Part shown: positions 17,966 through 26,763 of the stretch, in pieces | How the letters are laid out: each line of letters starts with the position of its first letter | Numbering within the stretch: position 1 is the first letter of the stretch | Assembly (NCBI GenBank): GCA_017472605.1 | Contig: JAFUPV010000027.1 | Location: 124,001 to 188,000 of the forward strand | Source: Lachnospiraceae bacterium | GTDB lineage: Bacteria > Bacillota > Clostridia > Lachnospirales > Lachnospiraceae | Length of the DNA stretch: 64,000 nucleotides | Direction of reading: 5' to 3' | Position numbers and translations under genes: made by a program | Notes under the pieces: generated by a model | Seen by the model: only the letters and a program-made list of their open reading frames with translations | What the model was told of the DNA's origin: nothing | Database searches by the model: none

Positions 17966-19653
17966 CGATACTGGATATCGAATTAGTTCACTTCGGCAAA
18001 TTTCATCACAAAAAGATTAAATTCAGTCAGGGACTGAATGTGGTATACGGCAACAATGAAGCCGGTAAGTCCACGATCCATGCCTTCATCCACTGCATGC
18101 TTCTGGGAATGGAATCTCAGGAACCGGGCAGTGTCCATGATTTTTATGACCGCTACTATCCCTGGGAGGATCGCGGCAATTACAGTGGAAAGATGCGGCT
18201 TGAGATCGATGGTCATGTTTACCGGATTGAGCGCAAGTTTGAAAAGAGCAGTCCGTCTCTTCGCCTGATCGATGAGACGATCACGGAAGAGCTTGCGCAG
18301 CCGGAGCTTCGTCTGAAGGAATTGCTGGGCGGACTGAATGAAACAAATTACAATAATACCATCAGCATTGATGAACTGAAAAGCTCGACGGAACCGGAGC
18401 TGGTTGCGGAGCTGGAGCATTTTATCGTCAATACCAGCCGGACAAAAAATGTCTCGGTGGACATGGAGCGGGCGGCCAGACGTCTGTCCGAGCGTAGTGA
18501 AGAACTGAGAAAACGCTATCTGAAGGATGCAGATGCCGAATACCGGGCCTGTGAAGAGGAGCTGAGAAAGGCAAAGAAAGAGTTTGCACATGCCAGAGAA
18601 GAGCAGTACCGCAATGAGAGAAAGCACGAAGATCTGGAGCTGCAGATTGAAGAAGAGCAGCGGCAGACGGCAGAAGCCATGCTTGCCTATGAGCGGGAAC
18701 GCGACAGCCTCTGCCGCCAGTATGAAGCTGCGCGAAAGAACTGGGAGCAGGCACCACAGAAAAAGGAGACAAAGGGAAACGGGATGACGTTTCTGTTTGC
18801 CGTGCTCGCTGCCGTGTTTGCGTTTGGAATTGGCTATCTGTATCTGACAAAAGGCTTTGAAGAGCAGCTGACTGTTGTTGCGGCTGCCGGATTTGCTTCG
18901 GCACTGGCGCTTTGCCTGATCGGCATTGTTGTCAGCATCTGTTTTGCTGTAAAGAGAAAACGTCAGCAAAAGGAGGAGCAGGAGCTGAGAAGCCGGTTAA
19001 AGAAACAGTACGATGACAGCGTCGAAAAATTCGATGCGTGCAAGAAATCGGCGCCGCCGGATAATCAGGATAAATTTGATCACATGCATCAGGAGCTGGT
19101 GATTCTGAAACAGAATGCCTGTGAATTCCGTGCGCAGGCGCAGCAGTGGAAAGAGACATGTGAAAAGCTGACCATGGAACAGCAGGAGATCCGTTCCCGT
19201 GTTGCTGACAACAGGAGCATTGCCCAGGAACTGGAAGCGCTTGAGGTTGCCCAGGAGACGATGGAAAAGGTGTCCACCAGAGTGCAGGAAACCTTTGGAA
19301 ACCGTCTCTGCAGGGAAGCGGGAGTAATTCTTGGTGAAGTCACCAAAGGAAAGTACGAGCGGATCCAGATCAGTCACGAGAATGGAATCCGCCTTGGCAC
19401 ATCGGAAAAGATGTATCCGCTTCGCAGCGTCAGCCGCGGAACCATGGAGCAGGTGTACTTAAGCATCCGCATCGCCGCAGCCAATCTTTTGTGGCAGAAA
19501 TCACCGATGCCGTTTATTTTTGACGATGTCTTCGCATACTACGATGATGAGCGTCTGGAATCGGCCATGAAACTGTTAAAGGACTGTGGTCATCAGGTGA
19601 TCATTTTCAGCTGCAATACAAGAGAAGATCAGCTGCTGGATGCAGAAGGATAA
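17962..19653 (+). CDS. SbcC/YhaN-like AAA ATPase, short and with membrane segments
   Basis: 563 residues, GTG start with CAGGAGG upstream. An N-terminal half-ATPase carries Walker A GNNEAGKST. A charged coiled-coil arm spans about residues 170-270 and 340-440; two hydrophobic segments near residues 275-295 and 300-330 interrupt it. The C-terminal half has VSRGTMEQVYLSIRIA (signature) and FIFDDVFAYYD (Walker B). It lacks a CxxC zinc hook and is much shorter than SbcC. The architecture fits YhaN, a membrane-linked relative thought to act with YhaO in DNA processing. Confidence 0.87.
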   Translation: MTILDIELVHFGKFHHKKIKFSQGLNVVYGNNEAGKSTIHAFIHCMLLGMESQEPGSVHDFYDRYYPWEDRGNYSGKMRLEIDGHVYRIERKFEKSSPSLRLIDETITEELAQPELRLKELLGGLNETNYNNTISIDELKSSTEPELVAELEHFIVNTSRTKNVSVDMERAARRLSERSEELRKRYLKDADAEYRACEEELRKAKKEFAHAREEQYRNERKHEDLELQIEEEQRQTAEAMLAYERERDSLCRQYEAARKNWEQAPQKKETKGNGMTFLFAVLAAVFAFGIGYLYLTKGFEEQLTVVAAAGFASALALCLIGIVVSICFAVKRKRQQKEEQELRSRLKKQYDDSVEKFDACKKSAPPDNQDKFDHMHQELVILKQNACEFRAQAQQWKETCEKLTMEQQEIRSRVADNRSIAQELEALEVAQETMEKVSTRVQETFGNRLCREAGVILGEVTKGKYERIQISHENGIRLGTSEKMYPLRSVSRGTMEQVYLSIRIAAANLLWQKSPMPFIFDDVFAYYDDERLESAMKLLKDCGHQVIIFSCNTREDQLLDAEG

Positions 19654-19764
19654 AAGGAGACAGGAAGCGCAGAGCCGTCTGGTGAGCGCATAATGAAAGT
19701 CCCGTTGCAAAAGCGGGAAGACACGATAGCAGGAGACGCCGAAAGGCGCAGAATGAGGGGAAAT

Positions 19765-21411
19765 ATGATTAGTGCAAATGGAATTACCTTGCGCGTAGGC
19801 AAGAAAGCGTTATTTGAGGATGTAAACATTAAATTTACCGAGGGCAACTGCTACGGTATTATTGGTGCAAACGGTGCCGGAAAATCCACGTTTCTGAGAA
19901 TTCTGTCCGGCCAGCTGGAGCCGACCAACGGAAGCATTGTGATCACTCCGGGACAGCGTCTGTCCGTGCTGGAGCAGGATCACTTCAAGTATGATGACTG
20001 TGTGGTTCTTGACACGGTAATGATGGGAAATGCCCGTCTGTTCGAGATCATGCAGGAGAAGGATGCCATCTATGCAAAGGAAGATTTCACCGATGAGGAT
20101 GGAATCCGTGCCAGTGAGCTGGAGGCAGAGTTTGCCCAGATGAACGGATGGGAAGCAGATTCCGACGCGGCTTCCCTGTTAAACGGACTTGGTATTGAGA
20201 CCGAGTTCCACTATAAGCTGATGTCCGAGCTGACCGGCGCGCAGAAGGTCAAGGTCCTTCTGGCAAGAGCGCTGTTTGGAAATCCGGACATTCTTCTGAT
20301 GGACGAGCCGACCAACCATCTGGATCTGGCTGCGATCAACTGGCTGGAGGAGTTCCTGATCAATTTTGAAAACACGGTCATCGTCGTTTCTCATGACCGT
20401 TACTTCCTGAACAAGGTCTGCACACAGATCGCCGACGTTGACTATGCGAAGATCCAGCTTTACTCCGGCAACTATGACTTCTGGTACGAGTCTTCCCAGC
20501 TGATGATCAAGCAGATGAAGGAAGCAAACCGCAAAAAGGAAGAGAAGATCAAGGAGCTGCAGGAGTTCATTCAGCGTTTCGCTGCAAATGCTTCCAAGAG
20601 TAAGCAGGCAACCTCCAGAAAGAGAGCACTGGAAAAAATCCAGCTGGACGATATCCGTCCGTCTTCCAGAAAGTACCCGTACATCGATTTCCGTCCGGAG
20701 CGTGCCATCGGAAATGAGGTACTGACCGTTGAAAATCTGTGCAAGACCATTGACGGCGTTAAGGTTCTGGATAACGTAAGCTTTACCCTGAACCATGACG
20801 ATAAGGTAGCTTTTGTCGGTGCAAATGAGCTGGCAAAGACAACGCTGTTCAAGATCCTGATGGGCGAGATGGAGCCGGATTCCGGTACCTTCAAGTGGGG
20901 TGTTACCACCAGTCAGGCCTATTTCCCGAAGGACAACACTGCTGAGTTTAAGAGTGACCTGGTGATCTATGACTGGCTGCAGCAGTATTCCCCGATCAAG
21001 GACATCACCTACGTTCGTGGGTTCCTGGGAAGAATGCTCTTTGCCGGCGATGACGGCGCAAAGCAGGTAAAGGTTCTCTCCGGAGGTGAGAAGGTCCGCT
21101 GCATGCTTTCCAAGATGATGATTTCCGGCGCAAATGTGCTGATCTTCGACGAGCCGACCAACCACCTGGACATGGAGTCCATCACTTCCCTGAACAACGG
21201 TATGATGAAATTCCCGGGCGTTATCCTCTTTGCCTGCCGTGACCATCAGCTTGTTCAGACCACGGCAAATCGAATCATCGAACTGCTTCCGGGCGGATTC
21301 ATCGATAAGATTACGACCTACGATGAGTACCTGGCAAGCGATGAGATGGCAATGAAGCGTCAGGTTTACACTGCGAACGTGGCTGAAGAGGAAGTTTCTG
21401 ACGAGGAATAA
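19765..21411 (+). CDS. ABC-F family ATPase (YkpA/YbiT-like)
   Basis: A soluble tandem-ABC protein of 548 residues, a family that acts on the ribosome rather than in transport. First cassette: GANGAGKST, LTGAQ signature, LLMDEPTNHLD. The linker between cassettes is basic (KQMKEANRKKEEKIKELQEF). Second cassette: Walker A is degenerate (GANELAKTT), while LSGGE and LIFDEPTNHLD are intact. ATG 19765 follows GAGGGG; the frame open to 19693 has no support. The leader has short hairpins, including a GAAA-capped stem just before the ribosome site. Confidence 0.92.
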   Translation: MISANGITLRVGKKALFEDVNIKFTEGNCYGIIGANGAGKSTFLRILSGQLEPTNGSIVITPGQRLSVLEQDHFKYDDCVVLDTVMMGNARLFEIMQEKDAIYAKEDFTDEDGIRASELEAEFAQMNGWEADSDAASLLNGLGIETEFHYKLMSELTGAQKVKVLLARALFGNPDILLMDEPTNHLDLAAINWLEEFLINFENTVIVVSHDRYFLNKVCTQIADVDYAKIQLYSGNYDFWYESSQLMIKQMKEANRKKEEKIKELQEFIQRFAANASKSKQATSRKRALEKIQLDDIRPSSRKYPYIDFRPERAIGNEVLTVENLCKTIDGVKVLDNVSFTLNHDDKVAFVGANELAKTTLFKILMGEMEPDSGTFKWGVTTSQAYFPKDNTAEFKSDLVIYDWLQQYSPIKDITYVRGFLGRMLFAGDDGAKQVKVLSGGEKVRCMLSKMMISGANVLIFDEPTNHLDMESITSLNNGMMKFPGVILFACRDHQLVQTTANRIIELLPGGFIDKITTYDEYLASDEMAMKRQVYTANVAEEEVSDEE

Positions 21412-21510
21412 TCCGGTTTGTGACCCATTTTATTCACGCGTCAGCGAGTCGGGCGAGGGCGCGTGCGCACTCATTCGGCGAGCGCTGCGATACCAAAGAG
21501 GAGGCTTGCG

Positions 21511-22368
21511 ATGAGTTCTGTCGTTTTGAAACTGATAGCGGTAATTACAATGCTGATTGACCATGCGGCAGCCAGCTGCTTTCACATCTGGGGACTTTAT
21601 GGCATCGAGGTTCCGTTGCTGGACATGAATCTGTACTGGTTTTGTCGGCTGATCGGCCGGATCGCCTTTCCGATTTACTGTTTTCTGATCGTGGAAGGGG
21701 TTCACTACACCAGAGACTGGAAAAAATATGCGCTGCGTCTTGGCGCGCTGGCGCTGCTTTCGGAGCTGCCCTTTGATTTTTGTCTCCATGGCCTGCAGAT
21801 CAATCTGGGCAGGCCGGATGTCTTTGGTCAGCTGATGGATGGGCTGGACTGGAAGCATCAGAACGTGTTCTTCACCCTTCTGCTTGGAATGCTCTGTGTC
21901 CAGTTCCTGAAAGCGGGCCGACAGCTGCTGACCGGATACTGGGCAGGCAAAAAGGACCGGACAGTTCCTGACCGGATCCGTTTCCTCCTGTTCACGGTCC
22001 TGCGTTACGCGTCATGGATCGCCGTAACCCTTGGCCTTGCCTGGGTGGCGGAGCATGTGCTTTGCACTGACTACGGAAACGGCGGTGTGATCATGATCAG
22101 CATCATGGGCCTGATTGACGAATACTGGGAAGATGTGGCTGCATGGCTGCCGAAATGGCTGATCCGGACGGCAATCTGCGCGCTGGCGCTCTGGACCTGC
22201 TGTCAGGTTCTGAACAATGAGTTTGAGATGTGGGGAATGATTGCGCTGCTCCCCATTGCCCTTTACAATGGAAAGAAGGGCTATTCCAACAAAGTGCTTC
22301 AATATGGATTCTATCTGTTCTATCCGGTTCATCTGGTGGTTCTTGGAATCATAAAAATGATTGGTTGA
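21511..22368 (+). CDS. TraX-family membrane protein
   Basis: 285 residues with about eight hydrophobic segments. The N-terminus KLIAVITMLIDHAAA and the segment FPIYCFLIVEGVHYTRDWKKYALRLGAL (seen in parts) are characteristic of the TraX family, named after the F-pilin acetylase; chromosomal members in Firmicutes have no known substrate. ATG 21511 follows GAGGAGG; the frame extends to GTG 21463 without support. No conjugation genes are nearby, so a role in pilin acetylation is unlikely here. Confidence 0.88.
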   Translation: MSSVVLKLIAVITMLIDHAAASCFHIWGLYGIEVPLLDMNLYWFCRLIGRIAFPIYCFLIVEGVHYTRDWKKYALRLGALALLSELPFDFCLHGLQINLGRPDVFGQLMDGLDWKHQNVFFTLLLGMLCVQFLKAGRQLLTGYWAGKKDRTVPDRIRFLLFTVLRYASWIAVTLGLAWVAEHVLCTDYGNGGVIMISIMGLIDEYWEDVAAWLPKWLIRTAICALALWTCCQVLNNEFEMWGMIALLPIALYNGKKGYSNKVLQYGFYLFYPVHLVVLGIIKMIG

Positions 22369-22441
22369 TGAACAGGCGAAAAAATGGCCTGTGTAAAGAG
22401 AACGGCGGCAGCCGATAACAAAAGAAAGGCGGACTACGCTC

Positions 22442-22966
22442 ATGAAACGAATCGAAGATTACATTACAAGCATTCCCAATTTCCCGGAAAAGGGAATCAT
22501 TTTCCGGGACATTACAACCGTACTCAGCGATGCCGAAGGACTGGCACTGGCTGTTGACACAATGAAAGAGCTGATTGGCGATACGGAGTTTGATGTGATC
22601 GCCGGTTTGGAATCCCGCGGATTCATTTTTGGTACGCCGCTGGCCTATGCGACAAAGAAGGCGTTCATCCCGGTCCGCAAGAAGGGAAAGCTGCCCCGCG
22701 AGACCGTTTCCAGAGCCTATGCGCTGGAGTACGGTGTTGCCGAGATTGAAGTGCACAAGGACGATATCAAGCCGGGCGACCGTGTTGTCATTGTCGATGA
22801 CCTGATTGCAACCGGCGGAACGGTGGAAGCCGCTGTCAAACTGATTGAGAGCCTGGATGCAAAAGTCGTGAAGATTGTTTTCCTGCTGGAGCTTGCCGGT
22901 CTCAACGGAAGAGCCAAGCTGGAAGGCTATGACGTTGCCTGCGCAGTTACCTACGAGGGCAAGTAA
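22442..22966 (+). CDS. apt: Adenine phosphoribosyltransferase
   Basis: Salvages adenine to AMP using PRPP. 174 residues, standard length. IPNFPEKGIIFRDITT at the N-terminus, the adenine-loop region LESRGFIFG, PVRKKGKLP, and the PRPP-binding motif VVIVDDLIATGGT are all present. RBS AAAGAAAGG precedes ATG 22442. It follows the TraX gene by 73 bp, where a small ACAGGC/GCCTGT hairpin lacks a T-run, so read-through from upstream is possible. Confidence 0.97.
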   Translation: MKRIEDYITSIPNFPEKGIIFRDITTVLSDAEGLALAVDTMKELIGDTEFDVIAGLESRGFIFGTPLAYATKKAFIPVRKKGKLPRETVSRAYALEYGVAEIEVHKDDIKPGDRVVIVDDLIATGGTVEAAVKLIESLDAKVVKIVFLLELAGLNGRAKLEGYDVACAVTYEGK

Positions 22967-23074
22967 GCGGGAAGAAAGTTCGGACAGATCAGTTGTCTTC
23001 ACACGGCGGCAGGAGCTGTCTGCAGGGACGGAGTGTCTGGACGTATGGAAGCAGGATGCAAAGGAAGGGACGAT

Positions 23075-23416
23075 ATGGTTAAGAAAAATGAAGCAATCCG
23101 GAAAGATCATCTGCGTGACGGCGATGGCTATGTGCTGATGTATCCGATTCTTTCAACGGAAGAACTGATGGGTCATGGAACGCTTTATGCAAGAGTGGTG
23201 ATCCCGCCTCACTGCGGAATCGGCTGGCATGTCCATAACGGAAACACGGAACCGTACTACGTCATCAAGGGTGAGGGCATCTTCACGGATAAGGACGGAG
23301 AGCATCGGGTAACAGCAGGCGACATCTGCACAATCCCGTGCGGAGAAGGTCATGCAATGCGCAATGATTCCGAGGAAGACATGGAAATGATTGCGCTGAT
23401 TATCAACGAAGGATAA
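23075..23416 (+). CDS. Small cupin-domain protein
   Basis: 113 residues, a single conserved beta-barrel. Cupin motif 1 is visible as GWHVHNGNTEPYYVIKGEG (two His and one Glu as metal ligands) and motif 2 as CTIPCGEGHAMRN. ATG 23075 follows AAGGAAGGGA. Substrate unknown; stand-alone cupins of this kind are often sugar- or small-molecule-binding or isomerase-like. Confidence 0.85.
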   Translation: MVKKNEAIRKDHLRDGDGYVLMYPILSTEELMGHGTLYARVVIPPHCGIGWHVHNGNTEPYYVIKGEGIFTDKDGEHRVTAGDICTIPCGEGHAMRNDSEEDMEMIALIINEG

Positions 23417-23446
23417 CGGGGATTTCGAAGAAGGGACACGGAAGAA

Positions 23447-23893
23447 ATGGAAACGATTGGTGAAACGAAGCCGTTTGTGTGGAAGGCGCAGTACTATGAG
23501 ACCGATCAGATGGGAATTGTCCACCATTCCAACTACATCCGCTGGATGGAGTCGGCGCGGATTGATTTTCTGGAACAGCTTGGCGCTTCCTATGGGAAAA
23601 TGGAGGAGCTTGGAATCATCAGTCCCGTACTGGCAGTAAACTGTGAGTACAAAACCATGGTTCATTTCGGCGATCCGGTTGAGATTCATGCGGCGGTTAA
23701 GGAATACAACGGTGTGAAGATGACGGTGTCATACCGGATGATCAATCAGAAGACCGGAAAGCTCTGCACGCTGGGAGAGAGCCGTCATTGTTTCCTGACG
23801 AAAGAAGGAAAGCCGGTTTCTCTGACCCGTTCCTACCCGGAGTGGGATCAGGTGTTCAAAAAAGCACTGGAGCTGGGAGGTCTTGGGGCATGA
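23447..23893 (+). CDS. Acyl-CoA thioesterase (YbgC/4HBT family)
   Basis: 148 residues, hot-dog fold. The family signature YYETDQMGIVHHSNYIRWMESAR is present in order, with the catalytic Asp in ETDQMG. Predicted to hydrolyse acyl-CoA thioesters, chain length unknown. It starts 30 bp after the cupin gene, and its stop overlaps the ATG of the next gene (ATGA), so the three genes 23075-24381 probably form one transcript. Confidence 0.9.
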   Translation: METIGETKPFVWKAQYYETDQMGIVHHSNYIRWMESARIDFLEQLGASYGKMEELGIISPVLAVNCEYKTMVHFGDPVEIHAAVKEYNGVKMTVSYRMINQKTGKLCTLGESRHCFLTKEGKPVSLTRSYPEWDQVFKKALELGGLGA

Positions 23894-24381
23894 GCATACG
23901 ATCGGAAGAAACGGCAAGAGAAGCCGTGGAACTGCGGATCAACGAAATCACGGTGGATGAATATCTGAAGCTGCGTGACCGCGTTGGCTGGAAAAAACTT
24001 TCCAGACAGCAGGCACAGCTGGCGCTGGACAACAGTCTTGTTACGGTCGGTGCCTATCTTGCCGACCAGCCCATCGGAATGGGACGTCTGGTGGGAGACC
24101 GGGCGGTCATCTGTTACATACAGGATCTGATCATTCCGCCTCAGGCCCAGGGATATGGAGTCGGCTCTGTCATCTTAAAGCAGCTGATGGCATGGGCAGA
24201 GCAGATGCGGATCCCTGGAACGGAAATGATGCTGGATCTGATGTGTGCCAAGGGAAGAGAGAGCTTCTATGAGCAGCACGGATTCCTTTCCAGACCGACG
24301 GACGCACTTGGTCCGGGAATGATCCAGTATCTGAACGATAAGGGAGAGATTCATGTGCATTCCGATGCAACGGTGGACTGA
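23890..24381 (+). CDS. GNAT-family N-acetyltransferase
   Basis: 163 residues. The acetyl-CoA-binding loop is visible in IIPPQAQGYGVGSVILKQLM, followed by the terminal GRESFYEQHGF typical of GNAT enzymes. ATG 23890 overlaps the preceding stop by 4 bp. The longer open frame to 23788 lies wholly inside the thioesterase and is rejected. Acceptor substrate unknown. An intrinsic terminator 35 bp downstream ends the cluster. Confidence 0.9.
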   Translation: MSIRSEETAREAVELRINEITVDEYLKLRDRVGWKKLSRQQAQLALDNSLVTVGAYLADQPIGMGRLVGDRAVICYIQDLIIPPQAQGYGVGSVILKQLMAWAEQMRIPGTEMMLDLMCAKGRESFYEQHGFLSRPTDALGPGMIQYLNDKGEIHVHSDATVD

Positions 24382-24415
24382 AAACAGATTTATAAAAAAC
24401 AGATTTATGACATGG

Positions 24416-24446
24416 AGGGCGCAGTGAAGACTGCGCTCTTTTTCTT
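24416..24446 (+). terminator. Intrinsic terminator after GNAT gene
   Basis: Perfect 7-bp stem GCGCAGT/ACTGCGC, extended by three weaker pairs, with a GAAG loop and followed by TCTTTTTCTT. It separates the housekeeping part from the glycan region. Confidence 0.92.
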
Positions 24447-24600
24447 GTCACTACATCCAGGTGAACGAGCCAGTGACATGTTCGGCCGGATTTTGCGATT
24501 CATCCAGGAAAAGATGTTGGCGCACTCCGTCGGCGAATATCGTGAGAATGGGAGAAACTTGCGCGGTCTGTTTTTACTTATTATGAAAATATTGTGAGGA

Positions 24601-24642
24601 CGATACTTTCGGACATAAAATAGGGAAAAATGGACATTGTTT
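24601..24642 (+). promoter_or_regulatory. Operator/upstream element copy 1 (GH2-1)
   Basis: 42 bp matching 26640-26681 at 35 positions without gaps. It contains GGACAT at 24611 and again at 24632, a direct repeat spaced exactly 21 bp (two helical turns) and abutting the -35. This geometry is typical of AraC-family activator sites. It lies in the 410-bp gap 24382-24791. Confidence 0.7.
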
Positions 24643-24664
24643 CCGGCAAAATGGCAGTTATACT
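24637..24664 (+). promoter_or_regulatory. Promoter of GH2-1
   Basis: TTGTTT (24637-24642), 16-bp spacer, TATACT (24659-24664). The weak -35 next to an activator-like repeat suggests class II activation. The transcript would have a leader of about 120 nt carrying an unused ACTGGAGGTAGAA site that equals the real ribosome site of GH2-2. Confidence 0.6.
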
Positions 24665-24791
24665 GGAGGTAGAAGAAGCGGTTTTGAAGAAGGAAGCGGA
24701 GTGTTGTGCAGAAGTTTTAACAGGCAGCGCCTTTTTTGCAGTTTGCAAAGAAACCGTCAGAAAACATGAATCAAGACAGGAGGAGAACAAG

Positions 24792-26492
24792 ATGTATCGA
24801 TTATTTGAGGTGCACAAAACAAGAAAAGCAACGGAATTAAGCAGCAGTCTCTGGGATTTCCAGGTTCTGAACGGAGAAGAGAACGGGATGCAGAAAACGG
24901 CTGTTCCCGGCTGCTGGGAGAACATGCCGGGACTGGGCAATTACCGAGGCAAGGCAGTCTATGGACGCAGTTTTACGGCAGGAGGAAACGTAAGACTGGA
25001 ATTCAAAGGGGTCAGCCATACGGCGGAAATCTATGTGGATGGCGAAAAGGTGAAGGAACACTACGGCGCGTTCACTCCCTTTGATGTGGTGCTTGAAAAT
25101 CTGGAGCAGGGCGACCATAAGCTGGAGGTTGTTGTAAGCAACGAATTCAATGAGAAATCCGCTCTGCACATCCCCAACGACTATATGACCTACGGCGGAA
25201 TCAACCGTCCGGTTGTTCTGGAAGAACTGGGCGACGCATATCTGAAGTGGGTGCACTATACCACAAAGAAATGCGGGGATGTCTGGAATGTGGAAGCGAA
25301 ACTCTGTCTCTGCGGACTGAAGGATCTGGAAGAAGTCACTGCAGCAGTGACGCTGGATGGAAAGACAGAAGTGCTGGGAACCACGTCTCTTTGCCAGGGA
25401 ACAGAAACCATTCTGACCGGCAGCTTTGCAATGGAAGGAGCGAAGGAATGGTCCATGGAGGAACCGAACCTCTATCCGGTGGAGGCAAAGCTTTCCGCAG
25501 CCGGTGAAGTGATCGATGATCTGATTGACCGCATCGGATTCCGTGAAGTAACTGTCACCGGAGATCAGATCCGCATCAATGGCAGACCGATCCGGATCAA
25601 AGGTGTCTGCCGACATGAAGACTATTCCGGTTTTGGATGCGCAATCCCGTTTACCGCCATGCAGAAGGACATTCAGATTATCAAAGATCTTGGCTGTAAT
25701 TCCGTTCGAACCTCCCATTACCCCAACGATGAGATGTTCCTTGATCTCTGCGATGAGCAGGGAATCCTTGTCTGGGAGGAAAACCATGCCCGCGGACTGA
25801 GTGAAGCGCACATGAAGAATCCGAATTTCGACTGGCAGTGTGAACTGTGCATCCGGGAAATGATCCAGAATCACTACAACCATCCGTCCATCTACATCTG
25901 GGGAATTCTCAATGAGTGTGTGACCGATACGGAGTTTGGACGCAGCTGCTATGCAAAACAGCTGGAGCAGATTCGCTCAATGGATTCCAGCCGTCCGCGT
26001 ACCTTTGCAACCTGCCGCTATCAGTTTAAGCAGGAAGATCATTCTCTGAAAATCAACGACATCTGTCAGGATCTGCCGGAGGTGGTATCCTGGAACGTAT
26101 ATCCTCAGTGGTACTTTAATACCGATGTCAGCCGCTTCCTGAAAGACCTGCACGGCTGTGTCGATCAGACACCGGGCAAAGGTAAGCCCATGATCATCAG
26201 CGAGATCGGCGCCGGCGCGGAATCCGGTTTCCACAGCGCGGAACGTCTGAAATGGTCGGAAGAGTATCAGGCAGATGCCCTGAACGAGCAGCTGACCGGC
26301 GTTCTGTCCGATGATGCCTGCACCGGCGTCTACATCTGGCAATACTGCGATGTCCGTGTCAGCAACGAATGGTTTGCGTCAAGACCGCGCACCCGCAACA
26401 ACAAGGGAATCGTGGACGAGTACCGCAGACCGAAGCTGGCTTACGAGACTGTGAAGCGGATCTTTGGCTCCTGGTCCAACTATAAGGAATAA
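24792..26492 (+). CDS. GH2 family beta-glucuronidase-like enzyme (GH2-1)
   Basis: 566 residues: sugar-binding jelly roll, immunoglobulin-like domain, then a TIM barrel. Acid/base Glu375 follows Asn374 (WGILNE), nucleophile Glu471 is in IISEIGAG, and an N-x-K motif (Asn536, Lys538 in RNNKG) matches the carboxylate-recognition motif of beta-glucuronidases, so glucuronide or galacturonide cleavage is favoured over galactoside. No signal peptide: cytoplasmic. ATG 24792 follows AGGAGGAG and aligns with the start of the paralogue at 26764; the open frame to 24630 is rejected. Confidence 0.88.
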   Translation: MYRLFEVHKTRKATELSSSLWDFQVLNGEENGMQKTAVPGCWENMPGLGNYRGKAVYGRSFTAGGNVRLEFKGVSHTAEIYVDGEKVKEHYGAFTPFDVVLENLEQGDHKLEVVVSNEFNEKSALHIPNDYMTYGGINRPVVLEELGDAYLKWVHYTTKKCGDVWNVEAKLCLCGLKDLEEVTAAVTLDGKTEVLGTTSLCQGTETILTGSFAMEGAKEWSMEEPNLYPVEAKLSAAGEVIDDLIDRIGFREVTVTGDQIRINGRPIRIKGVCRHEDYSGFGCAIPFTAMQKDIQIIKDLGCNSVRTSHYPNDEMFLDLCDEQGILVWEENHARGLSEAHMKNPNFDWQCELCIREMIQNHYNHPSIYIWGILNECVTDTEFGRSCYAKQLEQIRSMDSSRPRTFATCRYQFKQEDHSLKINDICQDLPEVVSWNVYPQWYFNTDVSRFLKDLHGCVDQTPGKGKPMIISEIGAGAESGFHSAERLKWSEEYQADALNEQLTGVLSDDACTGVYIWQYCDVRVSNEWFASRPRTRNNKGIVDEYRRPKLAYETVKRIFGSWSNYKE

Positions 26493-26530
26493 GAAAGCAG
26501 TCTCCAAAGAGGCTTGCATTGAAAAAGGGT

Positions 26531-26570
26531 ATTTCAGCAGAACAGGGCTGAAATGCCCTGTTCTCTTTCT
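26531..26570 (+). terminator. Terminator-like hairpin with interlocked alternative stem
   Basis: AGAACAGGGC/GCCCTGTTCT (26539-26564, 6-nt loop) is followed by CTTTCT. Its left arm overlaps a second perfect stem ATTTCAGC/GCTGAAAT (26531-26554). The two cannot form together, an attenuator-like arrangement between the two GH2 genes. Confidence 0.65.
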
Positions 26571-26639
26571 GACAAATTCTCAGCATGATGGATAACTGGA
26601 TGTGATAGAGAAATGATTCGAATATAAATGAAAAAAATA

Positions 26640-26681
26640 CGATACCTTAGAACATGAAGAAAGGAAAAACGGACATTGTTT
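26640..26681 (+). promoter_or_regulatory. Operator/upstream element copy 2 (GH2-2)
   Basis: Second copy of the 42-bp element. The half-sites are GAACAT at 26650 and GGACAT at 26671, again 21 bp apart and touching the -35. Confidence 0.7.
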
Positions 26682-26703
26682 TGTTATCGACATCTGCTAT
26701 GAT
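26676..26703 (+). promoter_or_regulatory. Promoter of GH2-2
   Basis: TTGTTT (26676-26681), 16-bp spacer, TATGAT (26698-26703): the same spacing and operator position as at GH2-1. Confidence 0.6.
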
Positions 26704-26763
26704 TATAGTAGCCGGAAACAGTAACTGGGAAGTGTGATACAGAAAATACTGGAGGTAGAAAAC

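Noticed and set aside
21511..22368. TraX as evidence of a conjugative element
   Set aside because: No relaxase, pilus or integrase genes flank it; chromosomal TraX homologues are common in Firmicutes.
24630..24791. 54-residue N-terminal extension of GH2-1
   Set aside because: Its ATG lies inside the operator/promoter, and the extension has no counterpart in the adjacent paralogue; ATG 24792 has a strong ribosome site.
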